Positions 32,431 through 43,738 are shown, numbered from the stretch's first letter. The stretch is DNA of 64,000 nt from Thecaphora thlaspeos (GCA_900291925.1 UWYS01000005.1:868001-932000); one strand, 5' to 3'. Numbers and translations: made by a program. The notes: generated by a model from the letters alone, not told the origin.

Positions 32431-32773
32431 ACTAGGCATATTAAACCTGTACAGTGCTCAGTACATCAGGGAGATTGTCATAGGGTTGCATTCAGTCAGA
32501 TTGAGAGGGCTTTTGGAGAACTGGGAAGACCTTTGCATCACTTAAAAGAAAGATACTGTAGTTAGGGTGCAGTGACCCAGATACATTTGTACCTGAGCCA
32601 TTATTACTACCTTGAGTCTTGCTGGGCCCCGCCTCAATCAGAAGCGGGCGGGAAATTCCAAAGTGTTTCCCGGCTTCCGCCTCCAAAAAGGGGGCAGAAC
32701 ATTCTGGAATTCTTGGTCCCGCTCAAATTGTCCATGCCAATAGTGAATTGCGTCCGTGTCCCTATCAGTTTCC

Positions 32774-32782
32774 GAGATTGCA
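32774..32782. repeat. 9-bp target-site duplication, right copy
   Basis: GAGATTGCA directly after the right terminal inverted repeat, pairing with 31307-31315. Confidence 0.7.
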
Positions 32783-33365
32783 TCTGGGGTTACCTAATTC
32801 TTAGTCAGGGCTTCAGGTTAAGTTCAGACAAAAAAGCCTTCCCGCGGACGAAGCATGGCAACCGATCGCGGGGCGTCGATCGAAGGGCATTGGCGAATCT
32901 CAGGATGTCGTTGCAATTCAGCTAGGAGCTTTTCACTAGTCTTTCAATGTATTGTACAGAGGTGTCGGCGATCGACATCTCGAAGCAACAAAGCTGATGC
33001 CCAAAGCACGCCTTGCTCACAGACTATTCGTCAATACCGCGACGATGGCTGCCGGGATCACCCGCCCATCTGCCGCCGTTTCTGCTGCCGCTATCCTAGA
33101 GCCGTAGTTAAGACCTGCTCATCGCATCGGATGGTCGCGGACACCTTCCGGGCAACCGATAAAACTCCCGCCCGTGAGTGGGATCGAAGACGCGGCCGAA
33201 AATGAATGAAGGTGGCAACGAAGGGAAGGGATCCACAGCCGAGAGAACCTGGTGCGAAGGCGGTTGAAGAAAGTTGCTTTTTGGGTGGGCGACGAAGCGG
33301 GGAGACAATGGCCATGCGAAGGAGAAGCAAACATCATAGGTCAAAGGAGCAAGAAATGTGTACGT
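32783..33365. other. Intergenic region between repeat island and eL38
   Basis: About 580 bp where CpG content returns to that of the genes. It is probably the eL38 3' flank. No gene is recognised. Confidence 0.4.
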
Positions 33366-33981
33366 TTACTTCTTGCTCTTGGTCTTGGCACCAACCTCGA
33401 CGACGTTAAGACCTGCTCGGAGCGAGCGATGGAAAGGAACAAGGCCATAGTCAGCACATCGCTTCAGTTTGAGCATCTCGTTCGCTTGCGTGTACTGTCG
33501 TGATATGTGTGCAGCGCTGCCGCCACAACCACCTTGAATGGCTAGTGTTGGCTTCGCGCCGCCGCCACTGTCGCGATATTCGAGACACTTACCCGGAGGA
33601 AGCGACTGCTTGAGCTTCTCGGCCTTCTGGGCGTCGTCAACAACGAGCGTGTATAGGTACTTGGAGCATCGAACCTTGAACTTAGTCTGGGTCTTGCCGG
33701 CCTTGATGGTCCTCTTGATGCGGGCGGCCGTCGCGTCCTTGCGGCGCGCGATCTCGAGGAAGTTCTTGATGTCGGTGACCTGCTTGGGCTGAACAGCGTT
33801 GAGAGGAGACAAAGTGCGAAGGAGACGAGGACAAGATGACAAGGAGTCTCAAGGTCGGCGTTAGGTTTCCCTGGTTGACCTGTTGGATGGACACCGGACA
33901 CTGCTGGGCTGGACGCCTCGGGAGGTCTGTCTGGTTGGGTGGCGAATAGATCCACGGCGATCGCAGCGTAATACTCACCAT
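33366..33981 (-). CDS. RPL38: 60S ribosomal protein eL38
   Basis: Small component of the large ribosomal subunit. Three exons on the minus strand: 33981-33979 (the ATG alone), 33788-33593 and 33412-33366, joining to 81 residues. After the initiator, [51 protein letters not shown] and a final GLNVVEVG follow the family along its length. The short basic tail AKTKSKK and a short insert (IKAGKTQ) are extra. Donors are GTGAGT and GTAAGT; acceptors TTCAG and AGCAG. It is divergent from uS11, so the two ribosomal genes probably share regulation. Confidence 0.95.
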
Positions 33982-34742
33982 GTTGGATGATCCGTAGGGG
34001 GAGGATTGGGTGAAGGGGGGTGGAGGTCCGAGAAGATGCAAGTGATGTCGACGCTGTCGATACACCGGGCCTCCGCTCCTTCCGCCGATCCAGGGTGGCT
34101 CGCTCACAACACCCCGCCCGGCCACTCGTCCGCAGGCCACCCCGCCACCCTACTATTTCTCTGGGGGTGAGCCGACGCCCTCGCTTCCGAGAAAAAGGTG
34201 GTCGGTCGCGCGCAAGCCCCTCCTCCACCTCGGCCGAGGCGCGAGAAGAAAGAACCGTATTTTCGACTCAACGGCCCCCCGATCCCTCTGTCAGAGGCAT
34301 CACGTGCGCAATCTATCGAGAAAGGGGAGTGAGAGCGAGCGGGGCCGACGACGATCAATATTGAGCTCGCGCAGACCTTGAGGCCACGGAGGGGGCGGGC
34401 AAAGAATGTTGGAATGGCGAGGGTTGGCGCCGGGCAGGTTCAGGCCCCCATCGGCATCGAGCTTCGCACCATCCTCACCGTTCGCTCAACGTCCCCACAG
34501 AATCCTTCAAGGTAAGAATCACCTCGCTGTCGTGGTGGCGATAGTAATTCTCGCCGTCGTCGATACCGTCGTCAGAATCGTCGGAAGGAGCTGCAGTAGG
34601 AACGAAGACGCCGACACCGATACGCCCACCAACCATCACATACCGACCATCACTCATCCCTCCCGAATTCACCACTTACCGTCCTCCGCCCTTGCACTCT
34701 CCGCTCCTACCTCTACGCTACATCTCCCCGCACACTCCACAG
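33982..34742. promoter_or_regulatory. Shared divergent promoter region of eL38 and uS11
   Basis: 760 bp between two divergent ribosomal protein start codons. The uS11 side (34600-34740) is C/T- and CA-rich, typical of leader sequence. I do not recognise a specific factor site. Confidence 0.5.
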
Positions 34743-35803
34743 ATGGCTCCCCCTAAGGCCCGCGCAGCACCCACCCAAGAGGTTTCCCTCGGCCCCAACG
34801 TTGGCGAGGGTGAGCTCGTCTTCGGCGTTGCTCAGTGAGTGTCCCAGACGATCAACTCGGTTAGGGGCTTGGTAGGACGCGAACGGAGAAAGACTGGCTG
34901 GCTCACCAAGGAGCAGGAACCCGAGCTGCATTGAAGGACATTGAGTGGCGAACAGGGGATGTGAAGGATCGGTTGGGGAAGTTGCGATGCAGGGGTTTTT
35001 TGGCAGTAGTGGTGCGCACACAAACTCTGGAAGTTTGATGTTTGCGAAAAGGCTGCGACTCGCATGGGCCGAAAGAACTTCTAGGAGGAACGACGAAGGC
35101 CTTGGAGGATGCGGCTCCCGTAGGCGGAACCAGAGGGCCGAACGACCAGGGAACTTCCAGAGAGTAAGGTGTACTAACTCACAACCCGTTATTTTCGTTC
35201 CCTCACTTTGTAGCATCTTCGCCTCGTTCAACGACACCTTCGTCCACGTCACCGATCTTTCGGGAAGGGAAACTATTGTCCGCGTTACCGGTAAGCATCA
35301 CTTTGTCGGCCAGCTTCCGGACGAGTTGGAGGATGGGGACTGCGGTGGCAATGGTCAGGACTTCCACGGACGACGGACGAGCGAGGCCGCCCAACCTCCT
35401 TGGTGACGTTGGGCGGCCGCTCACTTGCTCCTCAAAGAGGCAGGCTGCAAACATTCATAAGTTGCCAGACCCAGACGACTAACACGAATTTCGTTCGCTT
35501 CTGCGTCTATCCACAACAGGCGGCATGAAGGTCAAGGCCGACCGTGACGAGTCGTCCCCCTACGCTGCGATGCTTGCCGCCCAGGACTGCGCCGTCCGAT
35601 GCAAGGAGGTCGGTGTCACTGCTCTTCACATCAAGCTCCGAGCTACCGGTGGTACCCGCACCAAGACCCCCGGCCCCGGTGCCCAGGCCGCTCTCCGTGC
35701 CCTCGCCCGTGCCGGCATGAGGATCGGAAGGATCGAGGACGTTACCCCCGTCCCCACCGACAGCACCCGCAAGAAGGGTGGTCGCCGTGGTCGTCGTCTC
35801 TGA
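34743..35803 (+). CDS. RPS14: 40S ribosomal protein uS11 (S14)
   Basis: Small-subunit platform protein needed for 18S rRNA maturation. Exons 34743-34834, 35214-35290 and 35520-35803 join in phase to 150 residues, the normal length. [20 protein letters not shown] begins the protein. [20 protein letters not shown] spans the first join. [35 protein letters not shown] and the basic end [12 protein letters not shown] are almost invariant in eukaryotes. Intron 1 (379 nt) is long for this window and ends with a clear branch point (TACTAAC) and TTTGTAG. I looked there for box C/D snoRNA motifs and found none. Confidence 0.96.
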
Positions 35804-37755
35804 AGCGTCTTCTGTGGTGTATACCTCCGAAGATTCGTGTTTCAGCGGCTGCTTCCTTTTTCCGCTTTTTGCTCTCTCCTATCGCCATCTAAAAGAGGAG
35901 GGGCGGAAGCTTGTATGAGTGTCCTTGGTTTTTGGCAAAACAACAAAACTGCAACACAAAACACCGAAGGTGAAGAAGGCGGGCCGATCGGGGAAGATGA
36001 GGCATTCCTGACGGCCATGGCCGAAAAGCACACGTGTGCTCGTGCCCACAAGTCGGAGGCGTTCGTTTGTGCTCAGGCTCAGGAGGCTTTGAAGGCGGGG
36101 CTCGTTGTGCGACTGGACGGCCTGCACCACTACTCTACCCTCATGGACGATGGCTTGAACTCTCACTGAACTCCCTTGGCGCGGCAATGAAGCCAGGCAA
36201 GGCAACTTCGGTGTTGCGGAGACACACGGAACACTTTTGTGGGGCGCGGCTGCAACAACAGCGGCGTCGACGGCAAAGCTCTGGCGGGCCGAGTGTGCAG
36301 CCATCAAAGCACTTCTTCACCGCAGCGAAATCCGGGGAAGCTCGGCCCCACGACACAGATCCCTGCTTATCAGACTGTCTCCATATGGCTCCAGTCTCTT
36401 CCGATCAGCCGGTTTCGTGCGAGAGGCAACACCCAGCTGCTCAATTCAATGTCACTCGCCGATGGACGCGGTGAACACCACCGATTTGTTAGCAGCTGCA
36501 GCGCCTCTCTGGCGACACCGGGTCAGCCGAGGCAAAGTGGGACTGAGGTGGACAGAGAGCGGAGGGTGGGCGGCAACCCTCTGTGGCGGCGCTCTGGCTC
36601 GCGTGAGCACGCACGCTTGCCGTGCGGCTGGCTCTGATCCGGACAAGCTCAGTCTTGCTGGGGCTGCAGCCTCGTGAAGGGCCTACATGGCTACTGCCGC
36701 ATGGATCGAGAGAGAAAGCTCAACTGCGTTAAGAGATCCGGTGGCCTGTCTTCCTACCAGACTACTGTATAAGCTGGCCCAGAGTCAAGTAAAGGGACGA
36801 TCGATACAACTTACCGACAGGTTCCGCCCCAGGAAGGGCGATGTAGCTAATCGTGTCGAGCTCGGCGGGGCTCGTCCGACCGACCGGCAACGACGTTGCT
36901 CCGGCCCCATGCGACGTCTTTCTCGCGGTGCTGGCAAGATATGGTCGGCCTTGGGCAAGAGAGCTGTTCTTCGAAGGAAACGCGAGATTCTGGACTCCCA
37001 TCGGAGTGGCAACCTAAGTACATACATACGTACAGTACTCGACGAGACGGAAGGCCGGGGAAGAAGGACTACTCAGCAGAAGGGCAAGGGAAGATGGCAC
37101 GACCACGAATGGACAACAACCTCGCTCGCACGACCGTGGGCCGATCGCGGCTGTCGAAGAGCCGGAGGGAAGGCGAGGCGAGGACTCGGAGGAGCGCGCT
37201 CCCGAGAGGCGAGCAACCGCAGCTGAGCACTCTCAGCACGAGACTGCAGTGGCGAGGCAGAGGATACAGTATGTACTGTCATGGGCGGAGCGGCGAAAGG
37301 AAAGGAAAGAGTCGATGAGGGTGTGGGTGGATAAGGACGAAGCACAAAAGCTCAACGCGTCGATGGCGACAAGCGAAGCTCGGACGTCGAGGCTCCGTAT
37401 GCCGGTCGTTGATCGCTGCGCTGATACAGAGGGAAACCTGAAAGCGAGCCGGCCCCAGACGCTGCAGTGCTGCAGCTTGCTTCCATGATTTATGACATGC
37501 AAAGACTCGCCCGTCACTCGGAAGCCGACCGGGGCCCGCCGTCGCCGTGATAGAGTAGGGCTCACACCTCGTCTCGGCTCTGTCGCGACCAGCACAGGGC
37601 TAACGTGATGCACGTAGAAGCCGGATACGTGTAGACCTCGGATGCTCTGCGAGGTGCTTTTGGGGTGGTGTCAGTACCTTGCAATGATGGCCTGCTCACC
37701 GTACACAGTCGCAGGATGCTTCAAATGGGTGTTGTATGACTTGGTTGATGGAGCA
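35804..37755. other. Long intergenic region, no gene recognised
   Basis: About 1.95 kb. Open frames up to 179 codons exist on both strands, but they overlap each other, lack family motifs and are Arg/Ala/Ser-rich, as expected by chance in GC-rich DNA. Short GTAC-rich palindromic bits occur near 37020-37040 and 37262-37280. Confidence 0.4.
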
Positions 37756-39105
37756 CTACCAGCTGCGCCAAAGACTTGGCCCGGGGACTGCTCCGTCGAG
37801 GTGATCAAGGCCCAAACCGCCCAAACCGCGCCAGATGAGCATCTGCGTGTTGATGGCGTCGACATCAATGCCATCCAGCGCCGTAGGCCAGAGGAGTGGA
37901 TCGATGGCAGCCTCAGAGAGGTAGTTGTCATCGTTGGCTGCCATCTGGGCCCGCTCTTTGCCCTTGGTGAGCTTGGGAGGTGCCGGCGTCGACGCCACTG
38001 ACCCCGGATCTGCATCCACCTCGCCATCCGACGTCTCTGGGTCGTCCTTACTTGCCTTTGCTGCCGCCAGAGCGGCTGCAGTTGCCTCGGCCTGCTTGTC
38101 CTTTGCCGCTGCCTCCCGTGCCACCTTCTGAAGCCGTGCTGCCTCCTCCTTCTGGACTACCCGCTCGAGATCCTCCGCCCTCACCGACAGCTCTGCCCGC
38201 AGCGCCATTGGCTCCTTGCTCAGGCACTTGCGATCGCCTGGGAGCGGGTTCCGCTTGGCCGGCGCACTTGCCCAGCGCACAGCCTCGAGCCGCTCGTAGA
38301 TCCGCGCGTTGTTGTCCCTACCGTCGTAGGTGTTGGTGAGCTTCCGGCGAAGGTAGGCCTGCACGCGTGGCGTGCCGGCATTGATCAGGCGATCCAGCAT
38401 GCTCTGGAAGCGGATCCGGCTTGATGGCGTTGTGAAGTCTCCCGGGATGACTGGCGGCGGCGTCTGTCGAAGCTCATAGTTGGGGCGGTACCCAGGCAGG
38501 CGGACAAGGACCTTTATGGCGTCGGGATAGCTGGTCATGCCGCAGTCCTGGATGTCTTTCCGAGCCGCTCGTGGTGTGATTGTTGGCGCGCGCGCCTCGA
38601 CGTACAAGTTGACGAACATGACTCGAATGACCTTGTCTGCCTGCATGCCAAGCTCCGATACCAGACTGCGGTACGCCATCGTGACGGCGCCAAAGATGCT
38701 GACGTCCAGAGGCTGCACCAAGTGCGTGCTGTGCAGAGGGAGGCAGACAGGGACAAACTTGCGGGACCAACAACCTGAAAGGAACCCGACCGATACGTGG
38801 GAAGAGTGGCCATCAAGCACCAGGAGCCGCGCGTCCTCCGGATTGCGCTGCGTGGGCGGATCAAAGACATGCTCTAGCCAGAGCAACGCCAGATCACATG
38901 ACGTCCACCCGTTGGGCGAGACGCCACCGGCCCAGTCCGGCTCGATGCCGACGAGCCGCCTCTGGTCCCCGAGCAGGTGCCAGGGGCCTGTGAAGATGAT
39001 CATTGGTGCCGGCACCTGCCCGCCTGAGCCAATGCATTCGGTCACGGTGGTGCTCTCCCTGGTGCCAGCGTGTGCCTTGAAGCGACGCTCCTTTGGCTCT
39101 GACTA
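37756..39105 (-). mobile_element. Truncated pogo/Fot1-like (DDE_1) transposase
   Basis: Minus-strand open frame; the homologous part starts at about 39103 right after an in-frame TAG (SEPKERRFKAHAGTRE), with a first ATG-like point near 39045. Landmarks of the DDE_1 superfamily are VPAPMIIFTGP, RLLVLDGHSSHVS (second catalytic Asp), LPLHSTHLVQPLDVSIFG (third catalytic Asp) and the following MAYRSLV. The N-terminal helix-turn-helix/CENP-B part and the first catalytic Asp are absent. The C-terminal 200 residues are A/K/E-rich. CpG content is high, unlike the copia and MULE remnants, which points to a younger insertion or no CpG decay. I could not find terminal inverted repeats. Confidence 0.75.
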
Positions 39106-39920
39106 GCGTCCGGGAGCTTCCGTAGCCTTTGGCAAAAAGGTGACACTGGACTAGTTGGAGGGTAGTTACTGACTGTAATACTGCTCTACTCTTCTCCACC
39201 ACTGTACCCACTATGGAGGCAACGCTCACAGCACTAACTTACCTTAACTATCGCAACCTTCATCCTCTCGTACTTACAGCAGCTGCGGCCTGGTCGTACG
39301 GCTCTCTCCTACCATCGTTCGTAAGCTCGCATGTCGTCGCCAACCGAGGCTGAGGGTCGATGCCCGCATGGCCGGCGCAAGCACCCATGGACAGAGCGAC
39401 CTCGGCTCGATCGCGGAATCCTTCTCCCCTGTCGCACCATCGTCGTCCGAGCAGGCCCAGCACTGCAGCGCGCTGCGCCGTACCCAAGAGGAGCGCTGCA
39501 GGATGCGAAAGGACCGACGGTGCGTTACCCTGGCGTATAAAGCAGGCCCGTCCAACGACGGCGGCTGCGTCGTTTCTTTCGCATCCTGCCTCCCAACCCC
39601 TCCTATTCCCTTCTCTTCCTTTTCCTTTCCTTCTCTTCATACAGCCCTCCTCAAACTCGCTCCTTCCTCCACGGCCCGCACTCGGGCCTCGTCAGCCCTC
39701 CGCTTCGCAACGCCTTCGGTATCCCCTCTCGTGAGTGCTTCTGAGGTGCTGCACCTACCAGCAGACCCTACGAGTTGCTGACCGGTTGATCGCTGCGTTG
39801 TGTACCCTTGCGCCTCTCTATAGCCTCTCCGCCGACCTGCAACATTCATTGCTACTGCCACACTCTCCTTGAACCTATCGCTCTGCTTCAGACGCGTCGC
39901 AATAGAGCAGACTTTCCGTC
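39106..39920. other. Upstream region of the subtilase gene
   Basis: About 800 bp. The pogo-like element's 5' end is lost here; its N-terminal coding is not found on either strand. The part from about 39540 on is C/T-rich leader sequence. Confidence 0.4.
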
Positions 39921-42900
39921 ATGAAGGTTTCCGCCCTCTTCCTGGCTCGCCCTCTGGTCATTGCCAGCATCCTCGCCGCTGGTACCGGCACGGCCTTCGC
40001 CGACGACCACGTCGCTGCGCAGCGTAATGCCGGCCCTCTCCCCATTGGCGGCGTTTCGCGCGTTGCCGCCGAAAAGCAGGCCACCATCAGCCGACCAAAG
40101 GTGGCCCTCAAGCGTAGTACGGCTCCTTACGTTCCGCGGTCGTACATTGTCGAGCTCGACTCCTCGTCCAGCGCCGGCGGCAAGCGCGCCGAGACCCTCG
40201 ACCAGGTCCACGAGCATCTCGTCGCTCGAGGCAAGAAGGGCAAATACACCATCCGGTACGAGTGGAACGATCCGCAGACGTTTGTGGGAATGTCCGTTGT
40301 CCTCGACTCCGACGATGATTTCCACCTTCTGCTCAATGCGCCCAATGTCAAGTCGGTTTGGAGGAACGCGCTCTACTCGCTGCCCGCCTTCGACCCCGTT
40401 CCGGCGTCGGACGACTTCGTCCGAACCTCGGTCGGCAGCCAACCCAGCGGCTACAACAAGCGCGCTCCCCCCTCCAAGGGCAAGGCAGGTGTCAAGGACA
40501 CCTTCAGCCCTCACGTCATGACGGGAGTCGACAAGCTCCACGCCGCCGGCTACTTTGGCAAAGGTCAGACCGTCGGCGTCATCGACAGCGGTGTCGACTA
40601 CACCCACCCAGCCCTTGGCGGCAAGCCGGGCAACAAGCCCTGCTTCGGCCCTGGCTGCAAGGTCGTCGGTGGTTACGATCTGGTCGGTGACGCCTACACT
40701 GGTCTCAACATCCCCGTGCCGGACAGCGACCCTTTCTCCGACTGCTCAGGCCACGGCACTCACGTCGCCGGAACCATCGCCGCCAACGACACCGAGCTCG
40801 GCTTCACCGGCGTCGCTCCCCACGCTAATCTCCGTGCGTACCGCGTCTTCGGATGCGCAGGTTCGGCTTCGGACGACGTCATCATTTCGGCCCTTCAGCG
40901 CGCCTACTTTGACGGCAACGATGTTCTGTCGCTCTCCCTCGGGGGACCCGGCGGCTGGCTCCAGTCCGGCGGTGCCGCCGTCGCCGCCAAGATCGTCTCC
41001 CTGGGAACTCCGGTCGTGATTGCCCAAGGAAATGACGGCGCTTTTGGGACCTACTACGGAAGCGCTCCCGCCTCGGGCCAGGGTGTTGCCTCAATCGGTG
41101 CCGTCAACAACGTTCAGCTGACCGGCTACACGGCCAAGGTCATTCCCGCTGGCCTCGGAGAGGACACCATCACGTACCTCGTCGGCTCGACCTTCACCTT
41201 TAACGGTAGCACCACCCTCGATGTCTACGCGACCAGCACCAACCCGGACGTCACCGACGATGCATGCGCCCCTCTGCCCGACTCCACGCCCGACCTTTCC
41301 AACAAGGTCGTAGTCGTCGGACGAGGAATCTGCCCCTTTGCCACTAAGTTCGCCAATGTCGCCGCCAAGGGCGGCAAGGCGGTCCTTGTTTACAACACCC
41401 CCTCTCCCGCCTCAATCACCTATGTCAGCTCCACCATCCCCGGGCAGCAAGCCGCTACGCTCACGCGCGAGGATGGACAGTTCCTTGTCAAGCAGCTTGC
41501 TGCTGGCAAGAAGATCCAGCTTGACTTCTCCGACCCCCGCTCCGAGACGGTCCCCGATACCAGTTCGGGAGGCCTGATGGCTTCGTTCTCCACCTACGGC
41601 CTCAGCAATGAGAACCGGCTCCTGCCGCAAATTAGCGCTCCCGGCGGAAACATCCTCTCGACCTGGCCTGTCAAGCTCGGCAAGTACAACATCATCTCGG
41701 GCACCTCAATGGCCACGCCCTTCATGTCGGGCTCGTTTGCTCTCTACCGCGCAGCTCACGGCGGTAAGACTGCGCCCGAGACGCTGCTCACCATCTTTGG
41801 ATCGACCGGCGCGCCGCTGAGGCAGACCAAGGCCAACTCGACCGAGTACGAGACCCTCGCCAAGCAAGGAGGTGGCCTGACCCAGTCGTACGATGCCTTC
41901 TTCCAGGACATTGAGTACTCTCCCCGCGCCCTCGAGCTTAACGACACTACCCACTTTGTCGGCACGCACAAGATCACCCTCAAGAACACGGGCAAGAAAT
42001 CCCGCACCTTCTCGCTCGCCCACCAGGCTGCTGGTACCGCCCAGAGCAAAAAGACCGACTCGGACGTTATCTTTGTCGCCTCGCCCGTAGCGCTGACGAG
42101 CCAGTACGCCAAGGTTGAGCTGAGCAAGAGCAGAGTCAGCGTTCCCGCTGGCGGCTCGGCCACCTTCTCGATCAAGATCACCCCTCCTTCGGGACTCGAC
42201 GGCACCAAGCTACCCATCTACAGCGGTTACGTCTCCCTCACCCCACCCGGCTCAGGCCACACCGGTCTTCGCATCCCTTACGCCGGTGTCGTAGGCGATC
42301 TTGCCTCCACGAAGTTCCTTGACGACAGTGACGAGCTCTTTGGTTTCCAGCTGCCGTTCCTCGGAGACGCCAACAAGGACCCGATCACCAATGACCAAGC
42401 CGTCTTTTCGCTGCCCAAGAACGCCAACGCGACCACCTTGCCCAACTTCTACTACCGCTTCGTCTTCGGCACGCCCTCGTATCAGGTCGACATTGTCCAT
42501 GCCAACACCACCTTCAAGCCTACCATCGAAATCAAGGATGGCGGCGCCACGCAGCGGAAGCGTGCCGTCGACCTCGCCGCCGCCGGCCACAAGGGCTTCC
42601 ATATGGTTCGACGTGGCGCCCACCAGCACCTCGGTCAGCGCCAGGCCGAGGCTGAGAGCATCGATGCAGCCGAGGAGAGGAAGACGGACAGCAACAAGCC
42701 CTCCAAGCCCTCCAAGCCGGGCGAGCCCGGCGCCACCTCTGTCCCAGTCCCTGCCCCCTCGAAGAGTGGAGACAACTTTGCCGACGTCGAGGTCGTTGGC
42801 ACCCTGTACAAGGAGAAGTGGATTGGGCGCAACAGTGCCACGGGTCTGGCCGACGATTACAGCTTCATTTCTGTTCCCCTGTCGCGCGACCTCGCCCTAC

Positions 42901-43034
42901 CCCAGGGCGGCAACGTGACGTTGCCTGACGGCGAGTACAAGATCCTTCTTCGTGCTCAGAAGGTCTTCTCGGCGGGCATCAAGGAAAGCGACTATGAGAG
43001 CTACCTTTCCCACAAGTTCACTGTCAAGGCTTAG
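39921..43034 (+). CDS. Secreted subtilisin-like serine protease (S8, PA-domain, Vpr/C5a-peptidase-like)
   Basis: Intronless, 1037 residues. A signal peptide is clear (MKVSALFLARPLVIASILAA, cut about residue 26). A propeptide-like segment follows (SYIVELDSSSS to VWRNALY). The catalytic domain has Asp222 (VIDSGVDYTHP), His278 (SGHGTHVAGTIA), the oxyanion Asn in AQGNDG and Ser596 (SGTSMATPFMSGS). Between His and Ser a protease-associated insert (about 430-520; VVVGRGICPFATKFANVAAKG) is typical of the large S8A group. After Ser come Fn3-like beta domains (about 640-820) and a K/P/S linker, then a short C-terminal domain. It is probably an extracellular or wall-associated protease. All catalytic residues are in place. 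Confidence 0.92.
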   Translation: MKVSALFLARPLVIASILAAGTGTAFADDHVAAQRNAGPLPIGGVSRVAAEKQATISRPKVALKRSTAPYVPRSYIVELDSSSSAGGKRAETLDQVHEHLVARGKKGKYTIRYEWNDPQTFVGMSVVLDSDDDFHLLLNAPNVKSVWRNALYSLPAFDPVPASDDFVRTSVGSQPSGYNKRAPPSKGKAGVKDTFSPHVMTGVDKLHAAGYFGKGQTVGVIDSGVDYTHPALGGKPGNKPCFGPGCKVVGGYDLVGDAYTGLNIPVPDSDPFSDCSGHGTHVAGTIAANDTELGFTGVAPHANLRAYRVFGCAGSASDDVIISALQRAYFDGNDVLSLSLGGPGGWLQSGGAAVAAKIVSLGTPVVIAQGNDGAFGTYYGSAPASGQGVASIGAVNNVQLTGYTAKVIPAGLGEDTITYLVGSTFTFNGSTTLDVYATSTNPDVTDDACAPLPDSTPDLSNKVVVVGRGICPFATKFANVAAKGGKAVLVYNTPSPASITYVSSTIPGQQAATLTREDGQFLVKQLAAGKKIQLDFSDPRSETVPDTSSGGLMASFSTYGLSNENRLLPQISAPGGNILSTWPVKLGKYNIISGTSMATPFMSGSFALYRAAHGGKTAPETLLTIFGSTGAPLRQTKANSTEYETLAKQGGGLTQSYDAFFQDIEYSPRALELNDTTHFVGTHKITLKNTGKKSRTFSLAHQAAGTAQSKKTDSDVIFVASPVALTSQYAKVELSKSRVSVPAGGSATFSIKITPPSGLDGTKLPIYSGYVSLTPPGSGHTGLRIPYAGVVGDLASTKFLDDSDELFGFQLPFLGDANKDPITNDQAVFSLPKNANATTLPNFYYRFVFGTPSYQVDIVHANTTFKPTIEIKDGGATQRKRAVDLAAAGHKGFHMVRRGAHQHLGQRQAEAESIDAAEERKTDSNKPSKPSKPGEPGATSVPVPAPSKSGDNFADVEVVGTLYKEKWIGRNSATGLADDYSFISVPLSRDLALPQGGNVTLPDGEYKILLRAQKVFSAGIKESDYESYLSHKFTVKA

Positions 43035-43738
43035 ACGACGTTGCAGAGACGATAGATGTCTTCCGGGCGGAAGGACACAAGACGCACATGTACCCAACCC
43101 TCACGAGGCGGTCGAGGGGACTGGTTCCCCAAAGATGGTCATGGTGAAGGTGGATGGTGGATGTTCGCAGCGAGCCTCTGCCACAGCGTGGAACGGAATG
43201 TCCGGCACTACTATGAACATCATACTCCGCCGCCGACCCCTGCTCTGTCCGACTTTTCTCTGTTCGCATTCTAGTACATGACTTTTCTCCACCTATACTC
43301 CGCACTGTGCCACAACTTCTTACCAATGCCTTCCGAATGAACTCAAATGATTCTCTGTTCGAGGACAGCACAAAGTTAGATGAGTCTGCGAACCAACAGC
43401 GACGGCTGGCCTTTGCCAGCAGCCTATGGAAGACCGAGGCGCTGTCCATTCCCGTCGGTCCCCCCAATTTTGATGGCGTTTGGAGGCTCAGGCCCTCTCC
43501 TCTCCACAGTCTACAATGGCCTTGGACGTGAATGGATCGAGCCTCTCGCCCCGGCCGTGGGTGATCGATTGTCAAGGCTTGCTCCGCTTGGCACTGCGCC
43601 CCCGTGAGGCTAGGCCCTAGACATCTCGTCACGAGTCTACGCCGATTGTCTGCCGCATCTCCGTGCCCTCCAGTCTGGCGCCGATGCAACGAGCTGGCCG
43701 ACCTAGGCCTTCGGGCTGACCTGAATGTCGCTTGTAGG
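43035..43738. other. Intergenic region between convergent subtilase and Mpv17-like genes
   Basis: About 700 bp holding both 3' ends. No gene is recognised. Confidence 0.4.

Larger units (their letters stand above)
31316..32773 (+). mobile_element. Internally deleted Mutator-like (MULE) DNA transposon
   Basis: Element of 1458 bp bounded by terminal inverted repeats starting GGAAACTGATAGGGAC. The first 46 positions match 42/46, and all four differences are transitions. A 9-bp duplication flanks it, the length made by MULE insertions. Inside, on the + strand in one frame from about 31641 to 32120, is the N-terminal part of a MULE transposase with a FAR1/WRKY-like zinc motif: YRCNQGDQL, GCPFEFLA, then W and LTHNHPAS, followed by the helix ending ARDIYNINAATKRKQR. 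Stops at 31695 (TGA), 31776 (TGA) and 31800 (TAA) break it. The DDE catalytic domain is missing, so it could move only if another element supplied transposase. Confidence 0.8.

Noticed and set aside
34835..35213. Possible snoRNA in the long first intron of uS11
   Set aside because: No matching C and D boxes or H/ACA layout seen by eye.
36687..37226. 179-codon open frame after uS11
   Set aside because: Arg- and Ser-rich without motifs; chance open frames of this size are common in this GC-rich DNA.
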